From assembly GCA_032718475.1 (NCBI GenBank), contig JAUCBJ010005836.1:1-41524 (forward strand): a stretch of DNA of 41,524 nucleotides, in the 5' to 3' direction. Position 1 is the stretch's first letter. Every line of letters starts with the position of its first letter. Made by a program: the position numbers and the translations under genes. Below, piece after piece: positions 1 to 10,882 of this stretch. Source of the stretch: Nemertoderma westbladi. Taxonomy: Eukaryota > Xenacoelomorpha > Nemertodermatida > Nemertodermatidae. Under the pieces are notes generated by a model. That model ran no database searches and was not told the origin of the DNA. It saw only the letters and a list, made by a program, of their open reading frames with translations.

Positions 1-1206
1 CGTCCTGCCAACGGGCTAGTGTTTAGCCTATTTATTGCTGTATTGTTACTGGTACCAGTAACTCCTGCATTAGGAAAGTGGAACAGTCTGACACTGACAG
101 TGGAAGGTTTTGTAGTACCTACTGTCAGCGTCAGGCCGTACTGTCAGACTGTAGTAATATTCTGGGTACCGGTACCTGGTATCACATACAGATTGTGTCT
201 AAAAGTATCAATCACTATGTAGTGCCCAAGCACTACAAATGTAGTCTTCTGTAAATAAGTTGAATTTGCTATACTAAAGAGGGTAGACTACATGATATTT
301 TATTGTTTTATTAAATCTTCCATTATCTGACAATAAAAATATGCCCCAATCCCTGTTGTCTATAACCATATAGTTACATAGAATGAAGTAATGCCAATCG
401 ATGTCTGAAAAAATATATTTCCGATTTTTAGAGTCAATTTAGAAATGCAAAGTTTTAAAATTTACCGTTTTTAAGTGTCAGTCATATAGATGCACCTTTA
501 ATTTATCATATTATAGCATTATAATAGTTATAGGATATATTAGGTAACTACAGCATTGATTTGAAAACAGTCCTTAATGGGGTTACAAATGTAGATGTTG
601 GGCGCTGCTGGGTTAATATTATTGAATAATGATACTGTACTTATCAGTATATTACATTTAAAATATTTATTGTTTGTTTGTTACGCTAAAGGGAAAAGGC
701 AGGAAGAGGTACAGTACATCTGGACAGTACTGTACTGCCGAATATGGCGAAACACTTTTAACATGCCCCATATTGCCCTGATTGCCAGCTGATACAGGGA
801 TACAGCGCAGTTTATACCCAAACGATGAAGGAAGAAGCGAAGGTGGAAATCAATAAAATATGTTGTTACCTTCCAATTGAAGGAAAAGAGCAGGTTACAG
901 CGGCGGAAATTTCTAACCAAAACAATAAACGATGTTGTTAACCGTGAATAAACGACAATCAATTGAACTATTGAATGAATTTTTAAAAGTTCTTGCTGGC
1001 ACCAAATTTTGCACCCAGCACCGAAAAATACAACGTTGATGATATGCCTGCCTGGTGCAATTTATATATATTCCAACGAGACTAGAATGCCTAAAACCCC
1101 TATTGCGGAAAAATACAGCTTCACCGTCATTGTGTCTGCATGGTACTTCACATAGCGCGCTATTTGGTGGTCTCTGGTGAATGTTTGGATTTGACCTAAA
1201 CAAATT
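1..1206. other. Non-coding stretch with one dispersed-repeat copy
   Basis: I see no convincing gene here; the short open frames do not resemble known proteins. Positions 875-932 are a copy of a dispersed repeat (core GAGCAGGTTACAG, then CCAAAACAATAAACGAT) that recurs at 11448-11506 and, inverted, at 33701-33762. Positions 992-1030 (GCTGGCACCAAA onwards) resemble 2997-3035, just beyond the far side of the next element. Confidence 0.5.
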
Positions 1207-2808
1207 CCCAGGTAGCACAGGACGTCCACGAAAGAAATCGAACGTTCATATTTGGTACTTTTTTTATGCGAATCTGAACATCAATGAAATATTGTTCAAA
1301 ATTGGTAAAAATTGCTGACGTTGTGAGTAATTTACCAAATTGTGACGTTCACATTAGGTAATTTAACGTCCTAACTTTAAAGAAATTGAATATGTACCAA
1401 AACAAACGAATATTGAACGTTCAAATTGCGTCCAGTTATGCGTTCATTTTCTTGTACCTAAATATGTACGTTGTTTGAACATTTATGAACGTTCAAACAT
1501 AATTTACTTTAACTTGTTATGTCAACGGCATGTTCAAACTTGTTCGTGATACAATTATCTGACTATTTATTATTTTGCAATTATATTTTATGTTGGTTAG
1601 CCTACTCCTTGTATGGTTGGTGTGGTTCCGCTTAGTTATACCTGGACTAATGGTTCATTCTCAATACAAAACAATTTAATTAACTTTTTTTTTAAACACT
1701 TATTTTTTTTTTTTAATTTAAACAATTTAAAACAATTTTAAGTAATCGAAAAATTATTCACACAACAAAACATTGATAACCAATACAATGCTGACGCATT
1801 TTTAAACATTTTAAACAACAAATAACATCAAAATTAGACAAAGGTGATTCTACTGATTACTAAAGCTAATACACTAGTACTATGTCACGAAAAATTGTAA
1901 TAAAATTATTAGAATATATTAGGCTTATTGAACCAAGAAAATAACAAACAAAGAAAACCGCAAAAGTTTGTCTATTTTGATACCAACTGACCAAATACCA
2001 TTACATTTTGTTGAGATAAATCGGATATATGGGCGTTGGAATGTTCAAACCTCTATCATGCATAGGGTAATTTTTTTAATCGCAAAACATTATTTTTTAT
2101 TTTACAAATTTATCATATTATATAAACCTTTCTTACGTTTCAATTGCTTTTTGTATGTATTATTGCCTTATTGCATAGATACAAAATTTCAAATATCAAT
2201 TATAAGGTCATAAAATTAATTAATTTTTTTAAGATTCATCAATATGAAAAATCTATTTTGGCTGGAAATAAGATAAAATACAGAAATCTAACTAATCCAA
2301 TGCGAATTTGTGGATCATCACCATAATATATCATGGATACTCTTATATCACTATCGATTAAATAATTTCATATATACTCTGATGCTTCCCTTTCTAAATG
2401 TATAGGGTATTGTAGGTGTAGGGCCGTAGGATAGGGTGTAGGGATTGGATAAGGCAGGCTACCCCCCCCCCCCCTCCCCTCTCTACACAGAACATGCACC
2501 AACAAACAGTGATTGGTTGGTCTCACGTTAAATTTTTACGTTTATTCAACCTAATATGGACCTATAACACACCAGAAATGAACGTCTAGTGAACACGTCA
2601 TTTGAACATAGATTGCCTGTGGTCTCTTTTACGTCCAATTGCCCGTTCATATTACGGTACTTCTGACGGCCAACTTTGAACTATTGAACGTTTAGCATCA
2701 ATAGCATCTTATGGGAGAAATACAACGTCATATGAACATAAATCCAGAACGTCTGGACGAATAATGAACGTAAATTTACCGTAAATTTACGTATTTGTGC
2801 TACCTGGG
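1207..2808. mobile_element. Unclassified DNA element with 13-bp TIRs
   Basis: The interval starts with CCCAGGTAGCACA (1207-1219) and ends with its perfect reverse complement (2796-2808), giving 13-bp terminal inverted repeats on a 1602-bp unit. Both ends are rich in TGAACGT/ACGTTCA words (1230-1500 and 2570-2780), as expected of subterminal protein-binding repeats. The middle is AT-rich and includes a 13-C run at 2462-2474. No transposase frame is visible, so it is probably non-autonomous. A TT dinucleotide flanks both ends (1205-1206, 2809-2810) and could be a very short target duplication, but that is weak. I cannot assign a superfamily. Confidence 0.6.
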
Positions 2809-3100
2809 TTGGTTTACTACTGAAGATCCGCAATGGGCATATCGGGGCAGGTGTGGGCCACTCGGAATCCGACGAGGCAGTGCACATATTGACATTTTGG
2901 CGTATGTACATTTCTTACAGAAGGGAGCCACTGGGTTAAGAGTAAAAACAGCTTCAAATACTCAATTTACAAAATTGAAATATTTCAAAATTTGGGGCTG
3001 GCACCAAAATTTGGCACCCGCCACCAAAAACAAGATTAAAATTTCTAGCTTATTTTATATGAATTCCTTTTAGTTAGTAGCGTTAGTTACAGAGAGAGGT

Positions 3101-3121
3101 GGGGGGGGGGGGGGGGGGGGG
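3101..3121. repeat. Poly(G) tract, 21 bases
   Basis: An uninterrupted run of 21 G beside the SINE at about 3125-3335. Similar runs occur at 2462-2474, 3412-3427, 6982-7000, 14506-14524 and 22595-22617. Confidence 0.95.
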
Positions 3122-3124
3122 TTA

Positions 3125-3335
3125 AGGGAATACCGGGGAAACTTCACATGCTGACATGGGCAGAAACTCCAGTACTCATTTAGCTACCATTTAAGGATGC
3201 AAGGCAGGCAGAGATGCCTCGCTAAACCCTTCAAAGCATTCGTGCCGAAACGAAAACATTGGCCCCCATGCTGGGGTTGAACCCACAACCTCCGTGAGAT
3301 GTGAATTCAATATAACCACTACACCAAGGTGGGCT
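3125..3335 (-). mobile_element. tRNA-derived SINE
   Basis: On the minus strand the 5' end reads like a tRNA. An A-box-like GGTGTAGTGGTTA lies just inside 3335, and a B box GGTTCAACCCC at 3273-3283, at roughly tRNA spacing. Downstream comes a non-tRNA body containing an AAATGAGTAC word, which also occurs in the second SINE of this window (17271-17503). Such a bipartite layout is standard for RNA polymerase III SINEs. The 3' limit is uncertain and may run into the poly(G) tract; no target duplication was found. Confidence 0.65.
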
Positions 3336-3427
3336 CTAAACCAAGGTGGAACAAGTGTCAGATACCGTCAGATCAGATCAGATAAGGACAGACTTTTTAG
3401 CCATCCTATCAGGGGGGGGGGGGGGGG

Positions 3428-3435
3428 CTCTTTAC
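3428..3435. repeat. 8-bp target-site duplication, left copy
   Basis: CTCTTTAC directly precedes the left end of the hAT-like element; the identical 8-mer directly follows its right end at 7175-7182. Eight base pairs is the hAT target duplication length. Confidence 0.8.
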
Positions 3436-3779
3436 TAGGGTTCGACCAGAGCTCCGGCTCCGGCCGGACTTGGCATGTCCGGCTCCGGTCAAATTAGGTA
3501 CAGGAGGTCCTGAGGTCCGGCAAAAAGTATTTGGGCTGCACGATGCATAGCTAAATGGATAGGCAAGGCAAACATAACAGCCAGACACCAGACGTCCGTC
3601 TGCGAACTGATCAACGTCTACTGGCAGACTGTACTGTCGACTGTGTTACGGTACCGGTATGGCAGTAGGCCGTAGGCTAAACACTGTAGGCAGTGAGGTA
3701 GGCCTATTTCTGTTGCATTGTCCTGTTGTCTGACTGTCTTTCGCTGTACAGCTGTAGGCCCTATTGAAAAGTTTTATTT

Positions 3780-3960
3780 TCTGCGCCGGGTGCCTAAAAT
3801 CCTGCGCCGGCTCTGTGCAAAACCACGCCGGCTGCAAAAAAATCCTGCGCCGGCTCTGTGCAAACCCATGCCAGGTGCAAAAATCCTGCGCCGGCTCTGT
3901 GCAATGCAAAATGCTGCGCCGGGTGAAAAATCTTCCACCGGCTCTTCAAAGCTGCACCGG
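3780..3960. repeat. GC-rich minisatellite (CTGCGCCGGCTCTGTGC units)
   Basis: At least four imperfect units begin CTGCGCCGG, followed by CTCTGTGCAAA or a variant, with period about 40-45 bp. The surroundings are AT-rich. A related GC-rich patch lies at 6065-6260. Both patches adjoin a shared unique stretch (CTATTGAAAAGTTTTA), near 3765 on the plus strand and near 6285 inverted. Confidence 0.75.
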
Positions 3961-5059
3961 GCTGACTGGTATAAAACATAAAATCTGCCTGTTATACTGT
4001 ACAGTACCTGTAGTTTATTCGGTTATCTATAATACTGCAGCTGCACTAATCCTGTTTGTTACTTTTGTTACTTTGTTACTGTTTAATCCTAATTGTTACT
4101 TAAACGAACGAAAGTTGTGGGTGGGTGAAATGAAAATAAGGATACAGAGACGGAAAACCTTAATAAAGACAAATGCAACAAGTACAGTAGGTACGTTGTT
4201 TTATTCCAAAAGTGTAACATTACGAAACAACTACTTAAGAAACACTGCATGTAAATTTTTGTTGTCAAGTAAAGTGTACATTTTTTGAAATTACTCAAAT
4301 GTTACAATATGAATTATAGAAAGAATATTAAAGACTATTTCAGTTGGCCTACAGTAGTCCTTGTATTTATGTACTACGTTCTACTTTATTACATACTATA
4401 CGTACTGTGGTCCGGTATACGTCTATGCTACAAATACGGTATGTCTGAATGAATAATGACTAGCTGTATGTTATGTTTATTAATATCGGCAGAATAACAA
4501 TAAAATATTAATATTTGCACATGTACGTACACGTACAGTAGATTAAAATAAAATGAACAAATATCTGCAAAGTACGCTAATAAGCGTATGTATGTACTAT
4601 TGTAATAAAAATACGGATAATGGTATTCAGGTAAAATTAGTAAAATAATTAAAATTATAGTTTATTTACAGTACTTACAATACACAGTTGGTGCATATTA
4701 ATTATTAAAAAAAAATGAAATTACAATAAAATTAAATTAAAAACGGCAAAGCATACTTACAGTAGGTTCAAGGGCTTCAACAACATACAGTACTAAAGGC
4801 AAACATATTAATAAGGACAAGTTTACAATACTCTATAGGATACAAACAACACAACAATACGTAGTTATATGGAACATAAATTTGGTACCGTAGGTAGTAC
4901 CGTATGTCGCATAAGTAAAATATTATTGCTGAAATAAAACGCGCAAAGTAAAGTAACTATAAAAGATAGGAAAACAATTAAACATACAAAAACACTATTT
5001 TAAAATTTAACACAAAAAAATGTTTTTTGGGATTGAAAAAATGAAAATAATAGGTACTG
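3961..5059. other. AT-rich non-coding stretch
   Basis: I see no gene or clear element boundary. The sequence is AT-rich with scattered GTAC/TACAGTA words and frequent stop codons in all frames. Confidence 0.5.
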
Positions 5060-5795
5060 TAGCTAGATTTTAATAAAGATGTCGTTGTATCCGAAAGCTT
5101 TTGCTTTCGCTACTGCCACTTGGCGCAAAGGAGTATCACTATATATTCATTTTAAGGGACATTTCGCAGTCTAGTCTATTTTTGAATATGCTCCATCATG
5201 GAGTACCAAAGGTATTACGTGCATTAACAACACTTTCCGGTAATGGTAAAGGATTCCAAATGTTTACAACGCTGTCTGCAAAGTTGTTGTGTGTTAGCAT
5301 TGGTGGAGTTAGGAACGAAACTGGAAGAAATTACTTGCTCAATTTTGTCAATCCCGTTGATAAACCTGTATGTTGTTATAAGGTCGGCTAGTACACGGCG
5401 ATATATTAATGTTGGTAGTTTGAGTGCAAGTAGTCGGTTTTCATATGACAACTCAGCCAGCGATAGTACAACTGTACAAGGCGAGTGACCACACGGTGTT
5501 GTACTTGTTCAAGACGTTCAATATTTATCATGTCGGAGGAATGGCGAACAAACAACTGTGTCGTATTCAAGGAGAGGCCGAACAAGTGATTTGTATAACA
5601 GGGTCACAGGGTAAACATCGGTGCCTCCAAATATGTAAAAGTTCGTTGTATTAAATGTACGACTCGCATGGCGCGGGCTGGAGTCTTTGTGCAGTGAGCT
5701 ATGATGCTGTGAACAGTGTGAAGGACAAGTCTGGTGTAAATGTAATTCCAAAATCACGTTCCTCGGTTGGCGATAAAAGTGTCCATCCATTCATT
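5060..5795 (-). pseudogene. Non-LTR retrotransposon RT C-terminal fragment
   Basis: Several minus-strand frames together give the C-terminal half of a CR1/L2-type reverse transcriptase. Near 5640-5520 is a thumb-region motif (VRPLLEY), then a VQHRVVTRLV stretch. Near 5450-5330 is the YENRLLALKLPTLIYRR motif followed by TYRFINGID. Near 5290-5170 is VVNIWNPLPLPESVVNARN and a final FKNRLD. These are the conserved landmarks of this tail. The frame changes at least twice and the catalytic fingers/palm are absent, so it is a dead, 5'-truncated copy. It lies inside the hAT-like interval. Confidence 0.8.
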
Positions 5796-6064
5796 GTGTA
5801 ACAAGTTGCTTGGGGATTTCTAGAACCTAGATGCATGCATGACCTTGCACTTGGAGTCATTGAACTGCAATTTCCAATGGTTACACATGTGTGTCGGTAA
5901 TAAATTATTTCATTATCAATAGTGCCATAGTATAAGTCGTTTATTCACTGTTCAACTTCATTCTGTCTGCCTGTTTTATTATATGTGCAGTTTTATTTAT
6001 ACGCTTCTATGACAGCGGTGTCTCCATCCAAATAATATTAGGCTAGGCCTATATAATGCCGGGT
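5796..6064. other. Non-coding; contains a repeat shared with 38.7 kb
   Basis: Positions 5932-6000 (TTTATTCACTGTTCAACTT onwards) match 38682-38755 on the same strand, with small gaps. At the second site this sequence is the spacer between two inverted TCTCAAAG-type elements. No gene is visible. Confidence 0.6.
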
Positions 6065-6260
6065 CAATTTCTGTAGCGTCGACGCCGGGCAGCCGGGAAT
6101 ATTTCGACGCCTGCTGCGCCGAGCGCAGCATCTCTACCATTGCCAGTGCTCCGCTGGGTACCCCAGCGTAGCACATCTCTGCGCCGACCCTTCCGGCTCA
6201 TTGCCCGGCGTAGCACATTTCTGCGCCAGCTCCTGGCGCAAGTTCTAGTACTGCGCCGAA
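6065..6260. repeat. GC-rich imperfect repeat patch
   Basis: Repeated CTGCGCC, GGCGTAGCACAT and GCTCGGCG words make an island of high GC content with many short self-complementary pairs. It resembles the patch at 3780-3960 and shares its flanking sequence in inverted orientation. Confidence 0.6.
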
Positions 6261-6424
6261 CATGCTCGGCGTACATGTAAAACTTTTCAATAGGGGCTGT
6301 AGGCCTATTTCCGTTGAATTGTCCTTTTATCTGAGTCACTAAGTCTGACAGTCTTCCACTTACCCAAGAATACAAGACCTAACTTTAATTGCTACCAATA
6401 AGACTCAAAAAAGACTGAAACAAT

Positions 6425-6641
6425 AAGACTGTGGGGGCACCCTTACAAATTGCAGCAAGGACATTGCAGAACTGTTGCGGTGCAGAACTCATTTACAAAT
6501 CGTGTTGTGCCTGTTTGGAACAATCTAATCTACCTTACGTTGCAGTCAGTGACTGCCCCGGCCCCCTCAGTTGAATTGTTCAAACGCCATATTTATTTGT
6601 GCGATTTTAACAATTGGATTAAATTTGACCGCAATTTGTAA
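6425..6641 (+). pseudogene. Non-LTR retrotransposon RT extreme C-terminus
   Basis: An open frame ending in TAA at 6639-6641 encodes the last ~70 residues of a CR1/L2-like ORF2. It has LWGHPYKL, then a charged stretch, TNRVVPVWNNL, and a final SVELFKRHIY. This matches the family's usual ending (RGHP ... RV..WN.LP ... FK). At least 29 bases near 6464-6492 are identical to 28152-28180 (opposite strand), so both derive from one subfamily. Everything upstream of the tail is missing. Confidence 0.75.
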
Positions 6642-6906
6642 CTATGCCAATTTTAATTATTTTCTATTTGACCACGCAAATAATATAGGCCTAATATAAT
6701 ATAATATACCAGTCACCAGTACTGCAGTAACAGAATTAGTTCCAATCCAGTCCGCCAGTTAGCTTGTACATCGGCCAGTCTGTCAGGCAGTACCCGAATG
6801 ACCGTATATACAATATAGATTATATCAGTATATTATATCAGTACTCAGTAGGCCTATACAGGTACCGGTATACTGGTATAGGTCTGCCAGTCTGTAGATC
6901 TATGCT

Positions 6907-7240
6907 ATTACTACTGTACTAGATCAGTAGATAGACAGATAGATATCCGTTAATTGATTATGTAAAGCAGTAAAGCAAATGCCCCCCCCCCCCCCCCCCC
7001 GAGCTATCTGCAAAATTAATTAAGACAAACTCAAGCTGTCAAGGCAGCAAGGCTAAATAATAAACAATGTTGCTCCGGTCCGGCTCCGGACAGCCGGACC
7101 CGGCTCCGGCACTTTTAGGTTGCTCCGGTCCGGTACCCGGCTCCGGCAAAAAAAATTGCTCCGGTCGAACCCTACTCTTTACTAGGCCTACTTTACATAA
7201 TCAATTAACGGATATCTATCTGTCTATCTAGTACGGTAGT
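6907..7240. repeat. Inverted copy of the hAT target region
   Basis: Positions 6907-6968 are the reverse complement of 7186-7240 (core ACAGATAGATATCCGTTAAT). The likeness continues: 6982-7000 is a 19-C run, while the site interrupted by the hAT-like element had a 16-G run (3412-3427) at the matching place. The internal copy therefore resembles an uninterrupted version of the target. Confidence 0.75.
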
Positions 7241-7582
7241 AATCAGTTAATATATACTGATATATGGGATGCGGGATGGGACTACACCTGCTATGTAGCC
7301 TCTAGCAGTCTAGGCTCTATGTAGGCTATACCCAAGCTGCCAAGGACTACCGGTACTGAAGCAAGGCTGCAAAGTGCAAGGACTGGCACACAGTAAATCC
7401 AGACTTCGCATGCGAAGTGCGAAGCTGCGAAGGTCATGCTGTTTTGTTTATGTTATCTTATCAGTAACCAGTTTGAATGATGAACATACACATTCTGGGG
7501 TGAAAAATTATGTAGAATCTATTTCTGGTATTACAGTATTAGTCTTTCAATTACCTATTGCTTTCAAGTGTCAAGTATGGGT

Positions 7583-7870
7583 CCTACAAATTACCCAAAA
7601 AAACACAATATCGCCCAAAAAAAGACAAAAATACACAAAAAAAAAGTAAAAAAAAACACAAAAAATTTCACCAAAAAACAAAAAAAACACAATATTACCC
7701 AAAAAAAACTACCCAAAAAGAACAAAAATTTTTTTTCATAAACAATGTAAATACTATAAGATTTAGGGGTCCTACGAATTACCCAAAAAAACACAATATT
7801 ACCCAAAAAAAAAACACAAAAAATACAAAAAATTACACAAAAAAACACAAAAAAACATAATATTACCAAA
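7583..7870. repeat. A-rich tandem repeat (ACCCAAAAAAACACAATATT)
   Basis: The phrase CCTAC(A/G)AATTACCCAAAAAAACA occurs near 7585 and again near 7773, each followed by variants of ACCCAAAAAAA and CACAAAAA. The complementary T-rich phrase occurs at 11905-11995. Open frames here are low-complexity artefacts. Confidence 0.8.
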
Positions 7871-7946
7871 AAAAGCTACCCAAAGAGACAACAAAAATGT
7901 TTTTCAAAAACACTTTTACACAGACATAAACACAAACATTTTTAAA

Positions 7947-10315
7947 ATGGGCCTCAGTGATCACTACCTGGTTTATGTGACTCGGAAACGTAAAAAACTT
8001 ATGCCTCACTCCCACACAACTCGTATCGGTAGATCATACAAAAACTACAGTGAAACCCGACTTCTAGAACCTGCTCTTGAACGCAAGTACCGCTCTACCT
8101 ACCATCCTCCAGACAACATCAGTAGACAATGCTGCTATGATTCTACAGGCCGAACTGAACAATCTCACAAATGAAATTGCCCCTTTAAAGAAGTCCGCAT
8201 TAAACATAACACAGAGCCATGGATTAACTCAACCATCACTTCTACAATTCAAGCAAGAAACAATGCATTTAGGGTATTTCATAACCATCCCAATTCAACT
8301 AACGAACAGGCGTATAAAAGGTTGAGGAATGTGTTAACATGCCAAATCAGATCTGCCAAAGCGAATTTCTTCCACGACAAGCTTGACGCCAATAATTCTA
8401 ATCACAAAGAGCTATGGAAAACACTGAAACACATGGGCGCCCCATCAAAAAACAAGGAAGCCTCAACATCTATACCCTGTATCAAAATGGGAGACTCACT
8501 GCTGTACGATGACGCAGAGAAAGCCATCGAGTTCAACAATTTCTTTACCCATATTGCTGATACGCTAGTGGACAACCTTCCTCCTGCTGATAGCAACTAC
8601 AAATTGCAAGTAGAAGAATACTATCGCAGGAAAGGAATTTTCCCAAGCTCTTTTTCCCTTTCACCGGTAGACTCTGAATCTGTCCGAGTTATTCTATCCC
8701 AACTAGACGTTAGTAAGAGCTGTGGGCCTGACAACATACCTCCACTTATCCTGAGAGATGGATGTAGCTATCTTCTACCTCTAGTAACATATATTATAAA
8801 CTTGTCAATCTCCACAAATACCTTTCCCAGCATTTACAAAATAGCCAAAGTAATCCCAATTTTCAAAAAAGGAAGCAACATTCAGCGTTTCAACTTCAGA
8901 CCAATATCACTCCTTACAATAATATAAAAAGTTATAGAAAAGGTTGTCTTTGACCAAATGATGGGCTATTTTTACTTAATGAACATTATTGATAAATTTC
9001 AATCAGCCTTTTGTAAAGGATATTCCGTACAGACATGTTTGATTTTTCTGGATAACTACATTAAACACATCATGGAAAACGGGAAAATGGTTGGAATGGT
9101 CGCTATTGATCTCCAGAAGGCCTTCGACACGGTTGACCGATCCCTTCTCATCCACAAGCTAAAGTGACTTGGCCTCTCACGGTATGCCATAGCATTTTTC
9201 GAGTCAATCTATCCAGTCGAACACAATACGTCCAGGTCGGTAACAGCAGTTCAAACACGCTTCCAATAGATATAGGCGTCCCACAGGGTGCTATACTCGG
9301 AGTGATTCTCTTTGTGGCTTATATCAATGATTTTCCATTGTCAACAGCTTGCAAACTTTCTGCAATATGCCCCCCTCCATCTACAGTTGCCACTGCCATG
9401 ACTCACAATGTATTTACAGATGACACTGACCCTTCTCCAATGTATGCTGATGATACAAACATCCTCGCAACAGGGACAGACCCAAACCACATCTCCATAA
9501 ATCTAACAAACAAACTGAAAAATATCTCAAACTGGGCCATAAACAACAGACTCAGCATACACCCAGATATATTCGAGGTCATAATTTTTGGGACCCGTCA
9601 GCATCTCTCACATGTAGATAACTTCACAGTGGAGCATAATGGTGTGTCACTGCCTGTCTCAGGCACGGTTAACTACCTGGGGTGCCCACTGGATCCAACC
9701 CTGTCCGGCGAAGTTGCCGCTCGCAAAGCCATCCGGAAGGAGAACTCGATTCTTCGTTTCCTCTATAGAAACTCGGCTACACTCAGGACTGAACAGATTC
9801 GAAGACTTCTTTGCAACTCGCTTATACAACCTCACCTCGATTTTGCATCCCCTTCGTGGTACTTTGGCGTTTCCTCCCAACTACGAAAACAGATCGAGGT
9901 GCTGCAGCGTAAATGTATACATTTCTGTTTCTCACGCCAACCCCGTTCTCACATAGGCGTTCCAGACTTTGTCTCCATAAACTGGCTTCCCCTCCGTAAG
10001 CGCGTACACCAAATAATCCTCTCTACTATGTACCGCATTTACACTGGGACAGCACCAACCTACCTCCAGGAACTTGTATCCTTTAGCCAATCACGGTCTC
10101 GCCTGAGGAGTGACATGAAACCGAAGGCGATAATCCCACATTTACACTCCGTGGTGGGCCAAGAAAGTTTCGCGTACCAGGGCCCTTTCTTATGGAACCA
10201 ACTGCCTCATAGCGTAACAAGTGTTGAATCAATTGAGTCCTTCAAACATAAAGTAAAATCGTATCTTCTCGAAAAAATCATGTCATCCGATATATCAATA
10301 TATACTAGTAACTAA
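7947..10315 (+). pseudogene. Non-LTR ORF2: endonuclease tail plus reverse transcriptase (broken)
   Basis: This enzyme would nick target DNA and copy the element's RNA. Visible: the last endonuclease motif (SDHYLVY), a linker, RT motifs including AKVIPIFKKG and FRPISLL near 8845-8915, KAFDTVD near 9120-9135, the GVPQGAILG block near 9275-9305 and the catalytic YADD near 9445. The C-terminal DFASPSWY and FLWNQLPHSV segments follow. It is disabled by a TAA at 8925-8927, a TGA at 9165-9167, a frameshift close to 9210 and at least one frameshift near 8180-8320. The PQGAILG block has G where many relatives have P after the L. Decay is moderate; it is clearly recognisable. Confidence 0.85.
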
Positions 10316-10835
10316 ATTCCTAAGAATTTAACCATTTTTTTTCTTTTAAACTGCATTCCAATATTTCATACAGTACGAACTTTATATTTGTGTCTAAATT
10401 GCCCCTTCTTATTTTTATTGTGTTGTTCTAATAAACCTCAATGCCATAATATATTACTCTTCCTATGTATCTGTTTGTATTTTTTTTATGCCACTGCCAT
10501 TTCAATATTTTTATTTCCCTCTAAATGCTCGGTTCTGTTTGATACTAGTGTAAATAATTATTATATTCGTATTGTATGTATTATATTCACGTATGTATTA
10601 TTATTGTATGTATGTATTATATTTGTATTTGTGTGATATTCCTCTTTAATTTATCATCTACTCCCGATATGAAATCTACTGTATTTATTATTTATTTTTA
10701 TCTGAAAAAACATATTTTAAAAATTTCAAAATATTATAAGACAAAAACAGACAGACATACTAATACTAACTTATATTAATTTAATTTTTATCTTACTCAA
10801 GGACTTATTACAACAATAAGATTTTCATCACATAG

Positions 10836-10882
10836 CGAGGACCCCCATGGAAACGAGACGAAGTCTCATGGGGCTATCCTCG
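10836..10882 (+). other. 3' UTR hairpin of the retrotransposon
   Basis: The sequence folds as three stacked helices: CGAGGA/TCCTCG (10836-10841 with 10877-10882), CCCCAT/ATGGGG (10843-10848 with 10868-10873) and GAGAC/GTCTC (10855-10859 with 10863-10867) with a GAA loop. A one-sided GGAAAC bulge (10849-10854) separates the last two. The same architecture with different paired bases is present on the minus strand at 41387-41432. Confidence 0.75.

Larger units (their letters stand above)
3436..7174. mobile_element. hAT-like DNA transposon, non-autonomous and composite
   Basis: The left end begins TAGGGTTCGACC at 3436; the right end is the reverse complement, finishing at 7174. Both ends continue into short CCGG-rich repeats (CTCCGGCTCCGG, 3450-3525 and 7072-7165). 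Perfect 8-bp duplications of CTCTTTAC flank it (3428-3435, 7175-7182), matching the hAT superfamily. No hAT transposase frame exists in the 3.7 kb. It carries GC-rich minisatellites (3780-3960, 6065-6260), two non-LTR RT tails (about 5060-5795 minus, 6425-6641 plus) and an inverted copy of its own target region (6907-7000). It may have grown by nested insertion. Confidence 0.75.

Noticed and set aside
681-1218. Minus-strand open frames of 93 and 101 codons
   Set aside because: No domain, no conserved motif, and they overlap a dispersed repeat; probably chance.
7591-7869. Open frames rich in Lys or Phe
   Set aside because: They are translations of the A-rich tandem repeat and have no protein-like composition.
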